A DNA stretch of 64,000 nucleotides, from positions 1 to 64,000 of the forward strand of contig NZ_JZRB01000015.1 in NCBI RefSeq assembly GCF_000964085.1, given 5' to 3'. The position numbers and the translations under genes are program-made. The stretch's first letter is position 1, and each line of letters opens with the position of its first letter. Source of the stretch: Luteibacter yeojuensis (GTDB lineage: Bacteria; Pseudomonadota; Gammaproteobacteria; Xanthomonadales; Rhodanobacteraceae). A model generated the notes under the pieces. That model was not told the origin of the DNA. It made no database searches and worked only from the letters and a program-made list of their open reading frames with translations. Below, piece by piece: positions 35,901 to 42,686 of the stretch.

Positions 35901-36948
35901 CCACGTCGGCACTCGTGGCACCGAAGTCGACGGGCACGCCACCGTTGGTGATGAGTGGATTACCGTTTTCATCGACGGCGACGCCGCCCACGGCGATGCT
36001 GCCCGGGCCGTTGGCCTGCGAACCTGCACCGTAAGCGGCGCTGTTCTGTCCCGAGGCCACCGCGCCGTAGCCAGTCGCCGTCGCATGGCCACCGGAAGCG
36101 AACGCTCCACTGCCGACGGCCGTATCGCCCGTGCCACCCGCGAAAGCACCCGAGCCCGCCGCGGTGGAGAACTGCCCGGCGGCCGTGGCGTTGTCGCTGC
36201 CATCGCCCGCGCCATTCGCCTTGAAATAGTGCTGCGCGTCAGCCGTGGCGGTATCCAGGGCATCGACGCGGTTGGCCACCGTCGTCACGCGGTTGTTCAC
36301 CGTGGTGACGCGGCTATCGACCTTGTCGAGCTGGCGCTTGTTCACCGCGTCGGTGGCTTGCGTGCCATCGGCGACGTTGACCACCTGGCGTTCGCTGCCG
36401 CTGCGCCCGACCGAGACCGTGTTCGCTCGGGTGGCCGTCGAATCCGAGCCGATGGCCACGGCGTTGTTGGCGATGGCGCGGGCACCGCGGCCGATCGCCG
36501 TGCTGCCGGTGTTGGCGGCGTTGGCACCCTGGCCCACGGCGACGCTGTCGGTGGCGGTCGCGCGAGTGCCTTGCCCGAACGCGGAAGCAAATGCGCCGCT
36601 GGCCTGCGCATCCTGGCCCACCGCGGTGCTGTAAGCGCCCTTGGAAATGGCGGCGGCGCCGAGCGCCACGCTGTTATCGCCATTGGCCTTGGCGTTGGCG
36701 CCGCAAGCGAAGGCGTCGGCGCCCTTGGCGACGGGCGCGAGGCCCGACGAGAAGCCGCTGCATACGTTGCCGGCTTGTGCCGACGGGCTCGCCAGCGCGA
36801 GCGCGGCGCCTGCCACCAGCGGCAAGGCCGCCATGGCCGCGCGCAGGCGTCGGGAGGCGCCGCCCTTGCCGTTCGCCCGTGCGTGCTCCGAGGCGACGAC
36901 GAGCATGCCGAGCGACTTGTTCCATACCTTGCTGTAGATCGTGTTCAC
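29950..36948 (-). CDS. Giant YadA-like trimeric autotransporter adhesin
   Basis: A 2,332-residue surface adhesin. Residues 1-24 are the extended signal peptide region (NTIYSKVWNKSLGMLVVASE), and cleavage is expected after AQA (59). The passenger is almost all YadA-head repeats (AxAxGxxSxAxGxxA) broken by neck/stalk motifs (RQVTNVAAGTQATDAVNKxQLD), with about six copies of a longer module (see the repeat entry). The last ~80 residues are the YadA anchor (MAFSTQGVNGENRLGVGAGGY ... GVGVGIGW), which makes a trimeric beta barrel in the outer membrane. It starts with GTG, with GGAGG 7 bases upstream. Likely roles are attachment and biofilm; the binding partner is unknown. Confidence 0.95.
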   Translation of the reverse strand: MNTIYSKVWNKSLGMLVVASEHARANGKGGASRRLRAAMAALPLVAGAALALASPSAQAGNVCSGFSSGLAPVAKGADAFACGANAKANGDNSVALGAAAISKGAYSTAVGQDAQASGAFASAFGQGTRATATDSVAVGQGANAANTGSTAIGRGARAIANNAVAIGSDSTATRANTVSVGRSGSERQVVNVADGTQATDAVNKRQLDKVDSRVTTVNNRVTTVANRVDALDTATADAQHYFKANGAGDGSDNATAAGQFSTAAGSGAFAGGTGDTAVGSGAFASGGHATATGYGAVASGQNSAAYGAGSQANGPGSIAVGGVAVDENGNPLITNGGVPVDFGATSADVGGTAVGASAQASGFAASSFGVGAFAGGAQSVAVGAVANAIGDYSTAIGTQSAALGVNSVALGAGSIADRDNSVSVGDVGFERQVTNVAAGTEDTDAANVGQVNSAVNNATRYFKANGANDGSDDAAAIGDFATASGSGAFAGATGATATGSVAFASGVNSTATGYGATATGQNSAAYGAGSQANGPGSVAVGGVAVDEDGNPLITNGGVPVDTGATSADVGGTAVGASASASGFAASAVGVGAYASGAQSSAFGAVANATGDYATAVGTQSAASGVSSVAVGESATASGDESVAVGGSAVGLFVAQATGYAATALGAGAWATADYATAIGWNSYAAADSSTALGESASAQDLGASALGAEAIAVGTQSTAVGAISTTNGDFASAIGSGSYAGDTNATAVGALANAEAADSTAVGQNSEASGLRSTATGASSAAFGDDSTANGYGSIADGSGATSVGASSVADSDNATAVGSGASAHGVGASALSSASNASGDSAIASGYGATAAGKNASAYGGGAQATANSATAIGGQAVDENGDPLITYNATGEAVGPASASGLAATAVGASAQAEGQFATALGTAAFAQGEQSLAGGFLAEASGSGATALGGQAYAAGELATATGYGATAYSDGATAIGGGASAAGAGSVAIGNYAETGFALFGIEASNAVALGANSWVLGNDGTALGGGAWAIADNSVALGANSYAGRANTVSVGDVGAERQVTNVAAGTQATDAVNKSQLDALAGSVSDASHYFKATGAGDGTDDATAVGNFATAAGSGALAAADGASAYGSGAFATGAQSTATGSGATATGQYSAAYGAGSQANGPGSIAVGGVAVDENGDALITNGGVPVDTGATSADVGGTAVGASAQAAGFAASSFGVGAFAGGAQSTAVGAVANAIGDFSTAIGTQSAALGVNSVALGAGSVAERDNTVSVGDVGAERQVTNVAAGTQATDAANVGQVDAKVENATRYFKANGLNDGSDDASAVGDFATASGSGAFAGANGATATGSVASATGVNSTATGYGAFASGQNSAAYGAGAQANGPGSVAVGGVAVDADGNPLITNGGVPVDTGATSADVGGTALGASANASGFAASAMGVGAYASGAQSTALGAVANAVGDYATAVGTQSAANGTSSVAVGESATASGEESTAVGGSVLGLIAARATGTGASAFGAGAWATADFATAMGWNSYASAANATAIGTNAFATAANSVALGADSSATRANTVSVGATGAERQVTNVAAGTQATDAVNKGQLDAVASDASSATRYFKATGGTDDDASAVGANATAAGSGAAALGDGSTALGTVSFASGANAVAVGNGASATGQNSAAFGASANADGPGSVAVGGTAVDADGNPLIGDADGNPVTVGATSAGVAATAVGASASAGGFASSAYGVGASASGAQATALGAVASASGDNATAIGMGAAATRSGAVAVGGPATLDGDLTVYTGATGDSAVALGAGAQATKDYATALGGVTGAEGVGSTAVGYFAYAPGANATALGINTWASGASSVAVGDYSTARGENAIAVGAQSEASKANSVAVGPGATASGDLSTAVGAFATASKESGTALGASASATGASATAIGDSARATAKNAVALGANSTATRANTVSVGSAGNTRQVTNVADGTQATDAVNLRQLNNVMSNSLAAGSSAMGNTLAMALGGGASMGASGFIGPVYSVQGSSYGTVGDAVGALDGALTALNSRVGSLEARGTGTGTGTGPGRPRVNAAVAPASVATTQAAVEPAAAAPAATAQAIVEGTGNGTAIGTGSYAKDPTDLAIGNNATIGAADSTAVGTGATVTAAATNSVALGANSVADQPNTVSVGSAGAERRVTNVAAGTAPTDAANTAQVDQALTTAKAYADTGDAATLSQSKAYTDQKFGDVVSGGAFDDYKRQVDHRFNNLNDRLNKVGAMGAAMSQMAFSTQGVNGENRLGVGAGGYKGQGALSVGYSRALSSNAALTFGAAVSGGEASGGVGVGIGW
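31790..36060 (-). repeat. Long-range repeat modules inside the adhesin gene
   Basis: Six related modules of about 120-150 bases encode NGPGS(I/V)AVGG-x-AVD-x-(D/N)G-x-(P/A)LI-x(n)-GATSADVGGTAVGAS and variants. They lie near 31795-31935, 32697-32815, 33357-33478, 34200-34345, 35262-35395 and 35920-36050. Four are close copies; the ones near 31.8 kb and 34.3 kb have diverged. Head repeats fill the spaces between. Such long near-identical copies are prone to recombination and to assembly error. Confidence 0.8.
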
Positions 36949-37032
36949 GTAACTTCCTCCCGTGGGTGCCGCCGATGGCGGCGGGCGACGGGGCGCGCGG
37001 CGCGCTGCCTCCAGTGCCTGCCGTCTGATAGG

Positions 37033-37059
37033 ACCCGGGCCGCGCGAGGCGGCCCGGGT
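37033..37059. other. Strong hairpin between metallopeptidase and adhesin genes
   Basis: ACCCGGGCCGC / GCGGCCCGGGT, a perfect 11-bp stem with a 5-base loop, 10 bases after the metallopeptidase stop on the minus strand. No T-run follows, so it is more likely an mRNA-stabilising or attenuating structure than a simple terminator. Confidence 0.55.
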
Positions 37060-37069
37060 GGTTGCGCAC

Positions 37070-39046
37070 TTACTGGTAAACCGCCTGCACGGTGACTCCG
37101 CTGTAGGCCTTCACGCCGGTGACCTGGAAGTACCAGGTGCCCTGCGCCGGGCTCGCCTTGGTGTAGACCTCGGCATTGCCCGCGCGGTTGGCCACGGCGG
37201 TGAACGTCGTGGCACCCGGTGCCTGCACGGCGATGGAGACATCGCCCGAGCCACCTGCGGTGCGGAACGTCAGTGCCTTCGCGCCCGCCGGGATCGCAAG
37301 CGAGTACACCTTCTTGCTGCCCACGGCGCCGGCCTGGTTGCTGAGCCCCACGTTGTTGCCCAGGCTGATCGCGTCCGGGAACGCGGCATGCCACGCGGTG
37401 TACTGCTTCTGCGTCTCGGCATCGCTCAGGCACGCGTTCAGCGCGGTGGCCTGCGCCGACGTGATGAGGCCCGAGCCACCCAGCGTCGAGGCGTAAGCAC
37501 GCACGCTGGTGCGGTAGGCCGCCAGCGTGGCCGCGTCACCGGCGATGATCTTCGCGTTCGACACGACGTTCGCACCGACGATGACGCCACCCGGCACGAG
37601 GGTCGGGATGGTGGTGTCGCAGGTGAGCAGCTTCTGGCCCGTGGTGTTGAGGCCCCAGCCTTCGTCCTTGAACAGCGCCGGCGTCAGGTCAACATCCACC
37701 TGGCCCATGAGGTCCTGGTTGATGGCGTACTCCATGATCGCGTTCGGCGTCAGGCGGGTGTCGTAGTGCGAGAACGACGAACCCTGCGCCAGCGTCGTGG
37801 GTGCGTAGAGCTGCACGTTGCCCTGCGCATCGGCGCCGGCCAGGCCGTTGCCCTTGCCCACCGAGCCGGTGAGGCCGGCGAGGTTGGCCTTCAGCTTGTT
37901 GCCGTCGACCTGGGTCACCGCGATGACGGGGACCGTGATCGGCGTGGTGGGCGTGCCGCCCGGGGTGATGGCGCCGGCCTGGTTGTTGGCGATGAGCACG
38001 GCCTTGGCCCCGACCGCCTGCGCGAACGCCACCTTGTCGGTGAAGTTGCAGGTGCCGCGGTCGATGAGCGCGATCTTGCCGCTGAGCGCCGAGCCATTCG
38101 TGATCGCCGTGCACGCATCGGCGGGGGCCGCCTGCACCACGGCGCCAGCGAAGTTGGCGGGCGTGGCGATGGGGCCGATCGCACCCTGCGAATAGGTGTA
38201 ATCACCCGCGGCGGCGGCCGGGGCCGTGACGCGGAACACATCGGGCTTGCCCAGCGCGATCGGGGCCTCGGCCTTCACCGTGGCGCCCGTGAAGACGAGG
38301 TTGCCGTCGTCGAGCGCCGCGGTGATGCGCTCGGCGTTGGTCAGGTCGTACCACTTCTTCATCTTCGTGTCGTTGAAGACGAATGTGGAGTAAATGTCCG
38401 GCCGCGCCACGCCGTCGTCACCGACGTACGGCGAACCCGAGGTCAGGCTGTTGAAACCCGAGAAGCCCAGGCCGTGCGCCATCTCGTGGAGCACCACGTT
38501 GAGGAAGTTGATGGAGCCCGCCGGGGTGTTGCCGTCGAGGCCGAAGTACCACTTCGAGCCCTCGAGGCAGCCCGTCGAACCCAGCGCGCCGTTGAACTGG
38601 CTCTGGATATCGGCCTCGCCCGGCACGCCGTCTTCGCCGCTCAGGGCATCGAACAGCGCCGAGTGGTACCAGGTGTTGCGCACCGCGCGCGGCGGCAGCG
38701 TGCTGGTGTCATCGAAATAGAAGATGTAGGTGGTGCCAGACGAACCGAGCACGCCGGACGTGGCGTCGCACGAGAGCTTTTCGAACGTGGCGTTGTTGGT
38801 GATGGTGACGTTGCTCTGCAGCACCGCGCCCCAGATATCAGCCGCGAACTGGTAAACGTTGAGTGCCTGCTTGCCCACGGTGGTGCCGGGGTTGCCACCC
38901 ACCGGCGTAGCCGGCGTCGGATCGTCCAGGCCCTTGCCGGTGCCCACGTCCTGGTTGACGATCTTGATCTCGGCGGCGCTGGCGCCCATGGCGCAGAAGA
39001 GGCCGGCGGCGGCAAGCGCGGTGAAGAGAAGGCTGCGGCGGATCAT
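37070..39046 (-). CDS. Secreted zinc metallopeptidase with PA insert and PPC domain
   Basis: A 658-residue exported protein; signal peptide residues 1-24 (cleavage after ASA). The zinc site H187-E-M-A-H191 lies in NVVLHEMAHGLGFSG. Residues ~255-395 contain a protease-associated (PA) domain (GKIALIDRGTCNFTDKVAFAQAVGAKAVLIANN), inserted in the peptidase part, and the catalytic-domain ending NAIMEYAINQDLMGQVDVDLTPALFKDEGW follows. The C-terminal ~90 residues are a pre-peptidase C-terminal (PPC) beta domain (KALTFRTAGGSGDVSIAVQ, GTWYFQVTGVKAYSGVTVQAVYQ), closely like the tail of the S8 peptidase at 39608. It is probably exported by type II secretion (inference). Its start overlaps the stop of the small upstream gene. 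Confidence 0.85.
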   Translation of the reverse strand: MIRRSLLFTALAAAGLFCAMGASAAEIKIVNQDVGTGKGLDDPTPATPVGGNPGTTVGKQALNVYQFAADIWGAVLQSNVTITNNATFEKLSCDATSGVLGSSGTTYIFYFDDTSTLPPRAVRNTWYHSALFDALSGEDGVPGEADIQSQFNGALGSTGCLEGSKWYFGLDGNTPAGSINFLNVVLHEMAHGLGFSGFNSLTSGSPYVGDDGVARPDIYSTFVFNDTKMKKWYDLTNAERITAALDDGNLVFTGATVKAEAPIALGKPDVFRVTAPAAAAGDYTYSQGAIGPIATPANFAGAVVQAAPADACTAITNGSALSGKIALIDRGTCNFTDKVAFAQAVGAKAVLIANNQAGAITPGGTPTTPITVPVIAVTQVDGNKLKANLAGLTGSVGKGNGLAGADAQGNVQLYAPTTLAQGSSFSHYDTRLTPNAIMEYAINQDLMGQVDVDLTPALFKDEGWGLNTTGQKLLTCDTTIPTLVPGGVIVGANVVSNAKIIAGDAATLAAYRTSVRAYASTLGGSGLITSAQATALNACLSDAETQKQYTAWHAAFPDAISLGNNVGLSNQAGAVGSKKVYSLAIPAGAKALTFRTAGGSGDVSIAVQAPGATTFTAVANRAGNAEVYTKASPAQGTWYFQVTGVKAYSGVTVQAVYQ

Positions 39047-39489
39047 TTCGCCACCTCCGGTGCGGCCGGCGATGCCTGCACGCCGTGGTCGTCGTGGTGG
39101 ATGCTGAGGCTGCCGTCCGGCAGGCGCTCGGCCACCACGCTGCTCATCAGCTCCTGCGGCACGCGCACGGCCTTGGCGCGGACGCCATTGCCGAGCGAGA
39201 CGCTACGGAACGTGGACTTCGCTTCGGCCGCCGTGCGCGGCTGGCCCACGGCCAGCTTGGACGCGGTGACGTTCGGCGCGGCGAACGCCCGGGCGAGTGC
39301 GGCGCGCTCGTCCGCCGTCGGCTCGCGCAAGCGGCCCGTCGACGGGTCGATGGCGACCTGTACGCCTTGCACCACAACGGTTTGCGGCGCATCGGCCTTG
39401 GCGGCGTCGGCGGCGTGTACCGCCGTCGCGAGGGTGAAAGCTCCCGTCAGCACCAGGCCAACGGCCTGTGCCAGTGTGCGTGAATACAT
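39043..39489 (-). CDS. Small exported protein coupled to the metallopeptidase
   Basis: A 148-residue protein with a signal peptide (residues 1-26, cleavage after VHA). The mature part holds DPSTGRLREPTADERAALARAF and ends SLSIHHDDHGVQASPAAPEVAK. I do not recognise a named domain. GGAGG lies about 8 bases before the ATG at 39489; the frame open to 39570 has no signal sequence. The stop overlaps the metallopeptidase start by 4 bases (ATGA), so the two are made together. This fits a chaperone, propeptide acting in trans, or inhibitor, but none of these is shown by the sequence. Confidence 0.78.
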   Translation of the reverse strand: MYSRTLAQAVGLVLTGAFTLATAVHAADAAKADAPQTVVVQGVQVAIDPSTGRLREPTADERAALARAFAAPNVTASKLAVGQPRTAAEAKSTFRSVSLGNGVRAKAVRVPQELMSSVVAERLPDGSLSIHHDDHGVQASPAAPEVAK

Positions 39490-39572
39490 TGCCCATACCT
39501 CCCTAATACGGCGGCGGGGACCCCTCCCCGACCGCCACGCCCGCGAAGACCCCCTCGCAGGCGGAATCACAT

Positions 39573-39600
39573 GGCCCGGGGTTCCCCCGAATCCCGGGCC
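39573..39600. other. GC-rich hairpin after the S8 peptidase start region
   Basis: GGCCCGGG / CCCGGGCC, 8-bp arms with a 12-base loop, just past the S8 peptidase stop on the minus strand. A second hairpin (CGGGGA / TCCCCG, near 39512-39526) follows before the small-protein gene. No T-run is seen; both may affect read-through into the small protein/metallopeptidase pair. Confidence 0.45.
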
Positions 39601-39607
39601 GTGGTGC

Positions 39608-41560
39608 TCATGGCGAGACGAAGCGCGCTTGCACGCTCACGTCGCTGTAGCCCGCCGGGCTGGTCACGGTCATGTACCAGGTGCCCGACGCCGGACGTGC
39701 CACCGTCACGGTCTCGTTGTTGGTGCCCTTCTTCGCGGAGACGCTTTCGCTGCCGGCGGTGCCGTTCTTCACCGCGATGGATACGTCGCCCTTGCCGCCC
39801 GCGGTGGTGAACACCAGCGTGCGTGCACCCGACGGCACGTCGATGGCGTAGACGACCGCCGAGCCATCGCCCGACGCCTTCACCGGCACGCCGTTGGCAA
39901 GCGTGGTGACGGTCGGCTCGCCCGGATCGGTGTCGTTGCCGAGCGCCTTGTTCACCGCGGCGTAGGCATCGACGATGCCGGCGCCGATCGGTTCATCCGG
40001 CGTCGAGGGGAACCGATGGGCGGTGGACGTGAGGATGCTGCGCACCTGCGCGGGCGTCGGCGTGGGCAGGCTGGCTGCGCGGGTGGCCGCCAGCATGAGC
40101 GCGACGGTGCCCGTGACATGCGGCGTGGCCTGCGAGGTGCCGGCCATGCCGCCGTAATCAGGCGTCGTCGGCTCATGCGTGCCGGCGTTGATGGCCGACC
40201 ACGAGAAGCCCGCCAGCACTTGCGTGCCCGTGGCGGCGTCGTTGGCGTAGACACCGCCGCCCGGCGCGGACAACGCCACCTTGCTGCCGTAGTTCGAGTA
40301 GAAGGCGCGCTTGCCGGTGATGCCGTTGGACGCCACGGCGATGACGCCAGGGCAGCTCGACGGCGAGTAGTTCGCGGTGTCGTCGTCTTCGTTGCCGGCC
40401 GCGACGACCACCGAGGTGCCGCGGCCGATGGCCGCCGTGATGGCATCCGCCGTCGTGGTGTCGTCGGCGCAGGCGCCGGGGCCACCCAGGCTCATGTTGA
40501 TGACCTGCGCGGGGTGCGTGTTATCGGGCACGCCTTCGACGTGGCCGCCCGAGGCCCATACGATGCCGTCGGCGATATCGGACGAGTAACCGCCGCAGTG
40601 GCCGAGCACGCGCACGGGCAACACCTTCGCCTTGTAAGCGATACCAGCCATGCCGGTGGTGTTGTTGGTCAGCTCGGCGATGTTCCCCGACACATGCGTG
40701 CCGTGCCAGCTGGAATCCTCCTGCACATCGCCCTTCGACGGGTCGATGCAGCCGCCGTTGGCGACGAGGTACTTGGGCTCGGTGGTCCAGTCACCCAGGT
40801 CCCAGCCGCCCGGCGCACGATCATCCGTACCGCGGCCGGAGACGAACTTGTCGGAGATGAAATCGTAACCCGCGTCGGCGAGCGACAGGTCGATATCCGG
40901 GTGCTGGGTGATGCCCGTGTCGAGCACCGCCACGGTGATGCCCGTGCCGTCGGAAAGGTTCCACGCGGTGGCCGCGTTGCTGCCGCCCCTGTTGGCGTAG
41001 CTGCTGGCATCGCTGCCGATCTTCTCGGCCTGGCCCGCGGCGGGCCGCAGGTGCCACTGGTAGCTGTAGTACGGGTCGTCGACGGCAACCGGCGCGGGCG
41101 CGGCCGCGAGGGCCGATGGCGCCACGATGTCGCGCACCTTCTGCATCATCACGTCGGCCTCGACGTGGACGACCGCGGGGTTGGTGGCGATCTGGCGGAT
41201 GAGTGCATCCGCCTCGGCCTTGCTGAGCTTGCGCGACGTGCGGAGCAGGTCGGCGCCCGTACCCAGCTTGCGGCCATAGACCGCCGCGGGCGCGGCCACC
41301 TTGCCGGCGCGAAGCGACGCGGTGGTGGCGGCGGCGCGCGACAGCGCCACGCCCACGGCCTGCGTGGCCGCCACGCGGCTGGCGCGCTCGGGGCTGCCAT
41401 CACGGTATTTCACGATGAAGCGGTCATAGCCGCCGGGCGCGCGCAAGGCGCTGACATCGAAGCGGGCCGTGGGCGCGGTGGCGCCGGCGGCGAATGCCAT
41501 TGGCACGGCGGCCAGGGCGAGCGAGGCGACAAGCGCGCCCGCGGCGATACGATTTCCCAT
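39608..41560 (-). CDS. Secreted subtilisin-like serine peptidase (S8) with PPC domain
   Basis: A 650-residue exported peptidase. Signal peptide residues 1-25 (MGNRIAAGALVASLALAAVPMAFA), then an inhibitor-like propeptide (~30-140, RFIVKYRDGS ... VVHVEADVMM), then the S8 catalytic domain. The triad is D214 (VAVLDTGITQHPD), H286 (HGTHVSGN) and S476 (AGTSQATPHVTG). The last ~90 residues are a PPC domain usually removed after export (GGKGDVSIAVKNG, GTWYMTVTSPAGYSDVSVQARF). The start at 41560 has AGGGG about 9 bases upstream; the open frame to 41689 adds no signal sequence. It is the first of three protease-related genes on this strand. Confidence 0.94.
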   Translation of the reverse strand: MGNRIAAGALVASLALAAVPMAFAAGATAPTARFDVSALRAPGGYDRFIVKYRDGSPERASRVAATQAVGVALSRAAATTASLRAGKVAAPAAVYGRKLGTGADLLRTSRKLSKAEADALIRQIATNPAVVHVEADVMMQKVRDIVAPSALAAAPAPVAVDDPYYSYQWHLRPAAGQAEKIGSDASSYANRGGSNAATAWNLSDGTGITVAVLDTGITQHPDIDLSLADAGYDFISDKFVSGRGTDDRAPGGWDLGDWTTEPKYLVANGGCIDPSKGDVQEDSSWHGTHVSGNIAELTNNTTGMAGIAYKAKVLPVRVLGHCGGYSSDIADGIVWASGGHVEGVPDNTHPAQVINMSLGGPGACADDTTTADAITAAIGRGTSVVVAAGNEDDDTANYSPSSCPGVIAVASNGITGKRAFYSNYGSKVALSAPGGGVYANDAATGTQVLAGFSWSAINAGTHEPTTPDYGGMAGTSQATPHVTGTVALMLAATRAASLPTPTPAQVRSILTSTAHRFPSTPDEPIGAGIVDAYAAVNKALGNDTDPGEPTVTTLANGVPVKASGDGSAVVYAIDVPSGARTLVFTTAGGKGDVSIAVKNGTAGSESVSAKKGTNNETVTVARPASGTWYMTVTSPAGYSDVSVQARFVSP

Positions 41561-41888
41561 CTGCACTACCCCTTTGCCCGTGGTACTGCTTGCAGGCAGC
41601 CCATGGTGGGCCACCATTCCCTTCTGACACCGTTTCCAGGCGTCCCCTGTACGGCACTGGGTGTCATGTTTTTGACGCCTGAACACCAAGTGTCTCGGGA
41701 ACGTAGCAGTAGGAAAATGCGAACGTCAATAAGTTGACGCGACACAGGCCCTCGACCGAACGGCCTAGCCGGCCACGCCCCCGGGAAGTAGGGTTCAGAC
41801 GTCCATACGTGTTCTAATTCATGGCTTTGCGCGGGAATACCACACGAATACCGCGCGCCTCAGACTTTCCGCTAAAGCGAAAAAAATC
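41561..41888. other. Divergent intergenic region, S8 peptidase / tatD
   Basis: 328 bases with no convincing gene. It must carry promoters in both directions. A less GC-rich stretch around 41690-41740 (including GTCAATAAGTTGACG) stands out as a possible control region, but I cannot place -35/-10 boxes with confidence. Confidence 0.4.
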
Positions 41889-42683
41889 ATGGACTTGATC
41901 GACATCGGCGCCAACCTCACGCACGAATCCTTCCGCGCCGACCTCGATGAGGTGCTTGCCCGGGCAAGTGCCCATGGCGTGGGCCGGATGGTGGTTACGG
42001 GCGCCTCCCGCGAGGGCAGCGAGCAGGCGCTGGCGCTCGCAAAAAACAGTGGTGGGCGGCTATTTGCGACCGCGGGCGTGCATCCGCACCATGCCGTGGA
42101 CTACGACGACGAGACCGATGCGCTGCTCCGTCGCCTGGCCCAGGCGCCCGAAGTGCGCGCCGTCGGCGAAACCGGCCTGGACTACAACAGAAATTACTCA
42201 CCGCGCGAGATCCAGCGCGAGGTGTTTGAGCGTCAGCTCAAAATCGCGGCCGACCTGGGTATGCCGCTGTTCCTGCACCAGCGCGACGCACACCACGACT
42301 TCCTCGCCCTGCTTCGCCGCTATCGCGACCGCGTGCCGGCGGCGGTCGTCCACTGCTTCACCGATACCGGCGAGGCGCTGCAGGATTACCTCGACCTCGA
42401 TTGCCACATCGGCATCACCGGGTGGATCTGCGACGAGCGCCGCGGCGCGCACCTGCGCGAGCTGGTGAAGCGCATCCCCGCCGACCGGCTGATGCTCGAG
42501 ACCGACGCGCCTTACCTCTTGCCGCGCACGCTGCGGCCGATGCCGAAGGACCGCCGCAACGAGCCCATGTACCTCGGCCACATCCGCGACGAAGTGGCGC
42601 GCGACCGGGGCGAGCTGCCCATGGCCGTCACCGAGGCCTCGACGCTCACCGCCGAGGCGTTTTTCCGCCTTCCTGCCGCCTGA
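41889..42683 (+). CDS. tatD: TatD-family deoxyribonuclease
   Basis: A 264-residue metal-dependent hydrolase of the TatD family (3'-5' DNase activity is known for E. coli TatD; cytoplasmic). Metal-site motifs are visible: DIGANLTH at the start, AGVHPHHAVDY, VRAVGETGLDYNRNYS, LFLHQRDAHHDF, VVHCFTDT and LETDAPYLLPR. It is full length and stands alone, converging with the antiporter gene 3 bases away. Confidence 0.92.
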   Translation: MDLIDIGANLTHESFRADLDEVLARASAHGVGRMVVTGASREGSEQALALAKNSGGRLFATAGVHPHHAVDYDDETDALLRRLAQAPEVRAVGETGLDYNRNYSPREIQREVFERQLKIAADLGMPLFLHQRDAHHDFLALLRRYRDRVPAAVVHCFTDTGEALQDYLDLDCHIGITGWICDERRGAHLRELVKRIPADRLMLETDAPYLLPRTLRPMPKDRRNEPMYLGHIRDEVARDRGELPMAVTEASTLTAEAFFRLPAA

Positions 42684-42686
42684 GCG

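Noticed and set aside
31790-36200. Possible CRISPR array
   Set aside because: The repeats are in frame, code for adhesin head motifs, and lack short unique spacers of constant length.
29917-37095. 2,392-codon open frame on the plus strand opposite the adhesin
   Set aside because: It mirrors the repetitive GC-biased adhesin gene, has no domain signal, and its composition (Ala/Arg/Gly/His-rich) is that of an antisense shadow.
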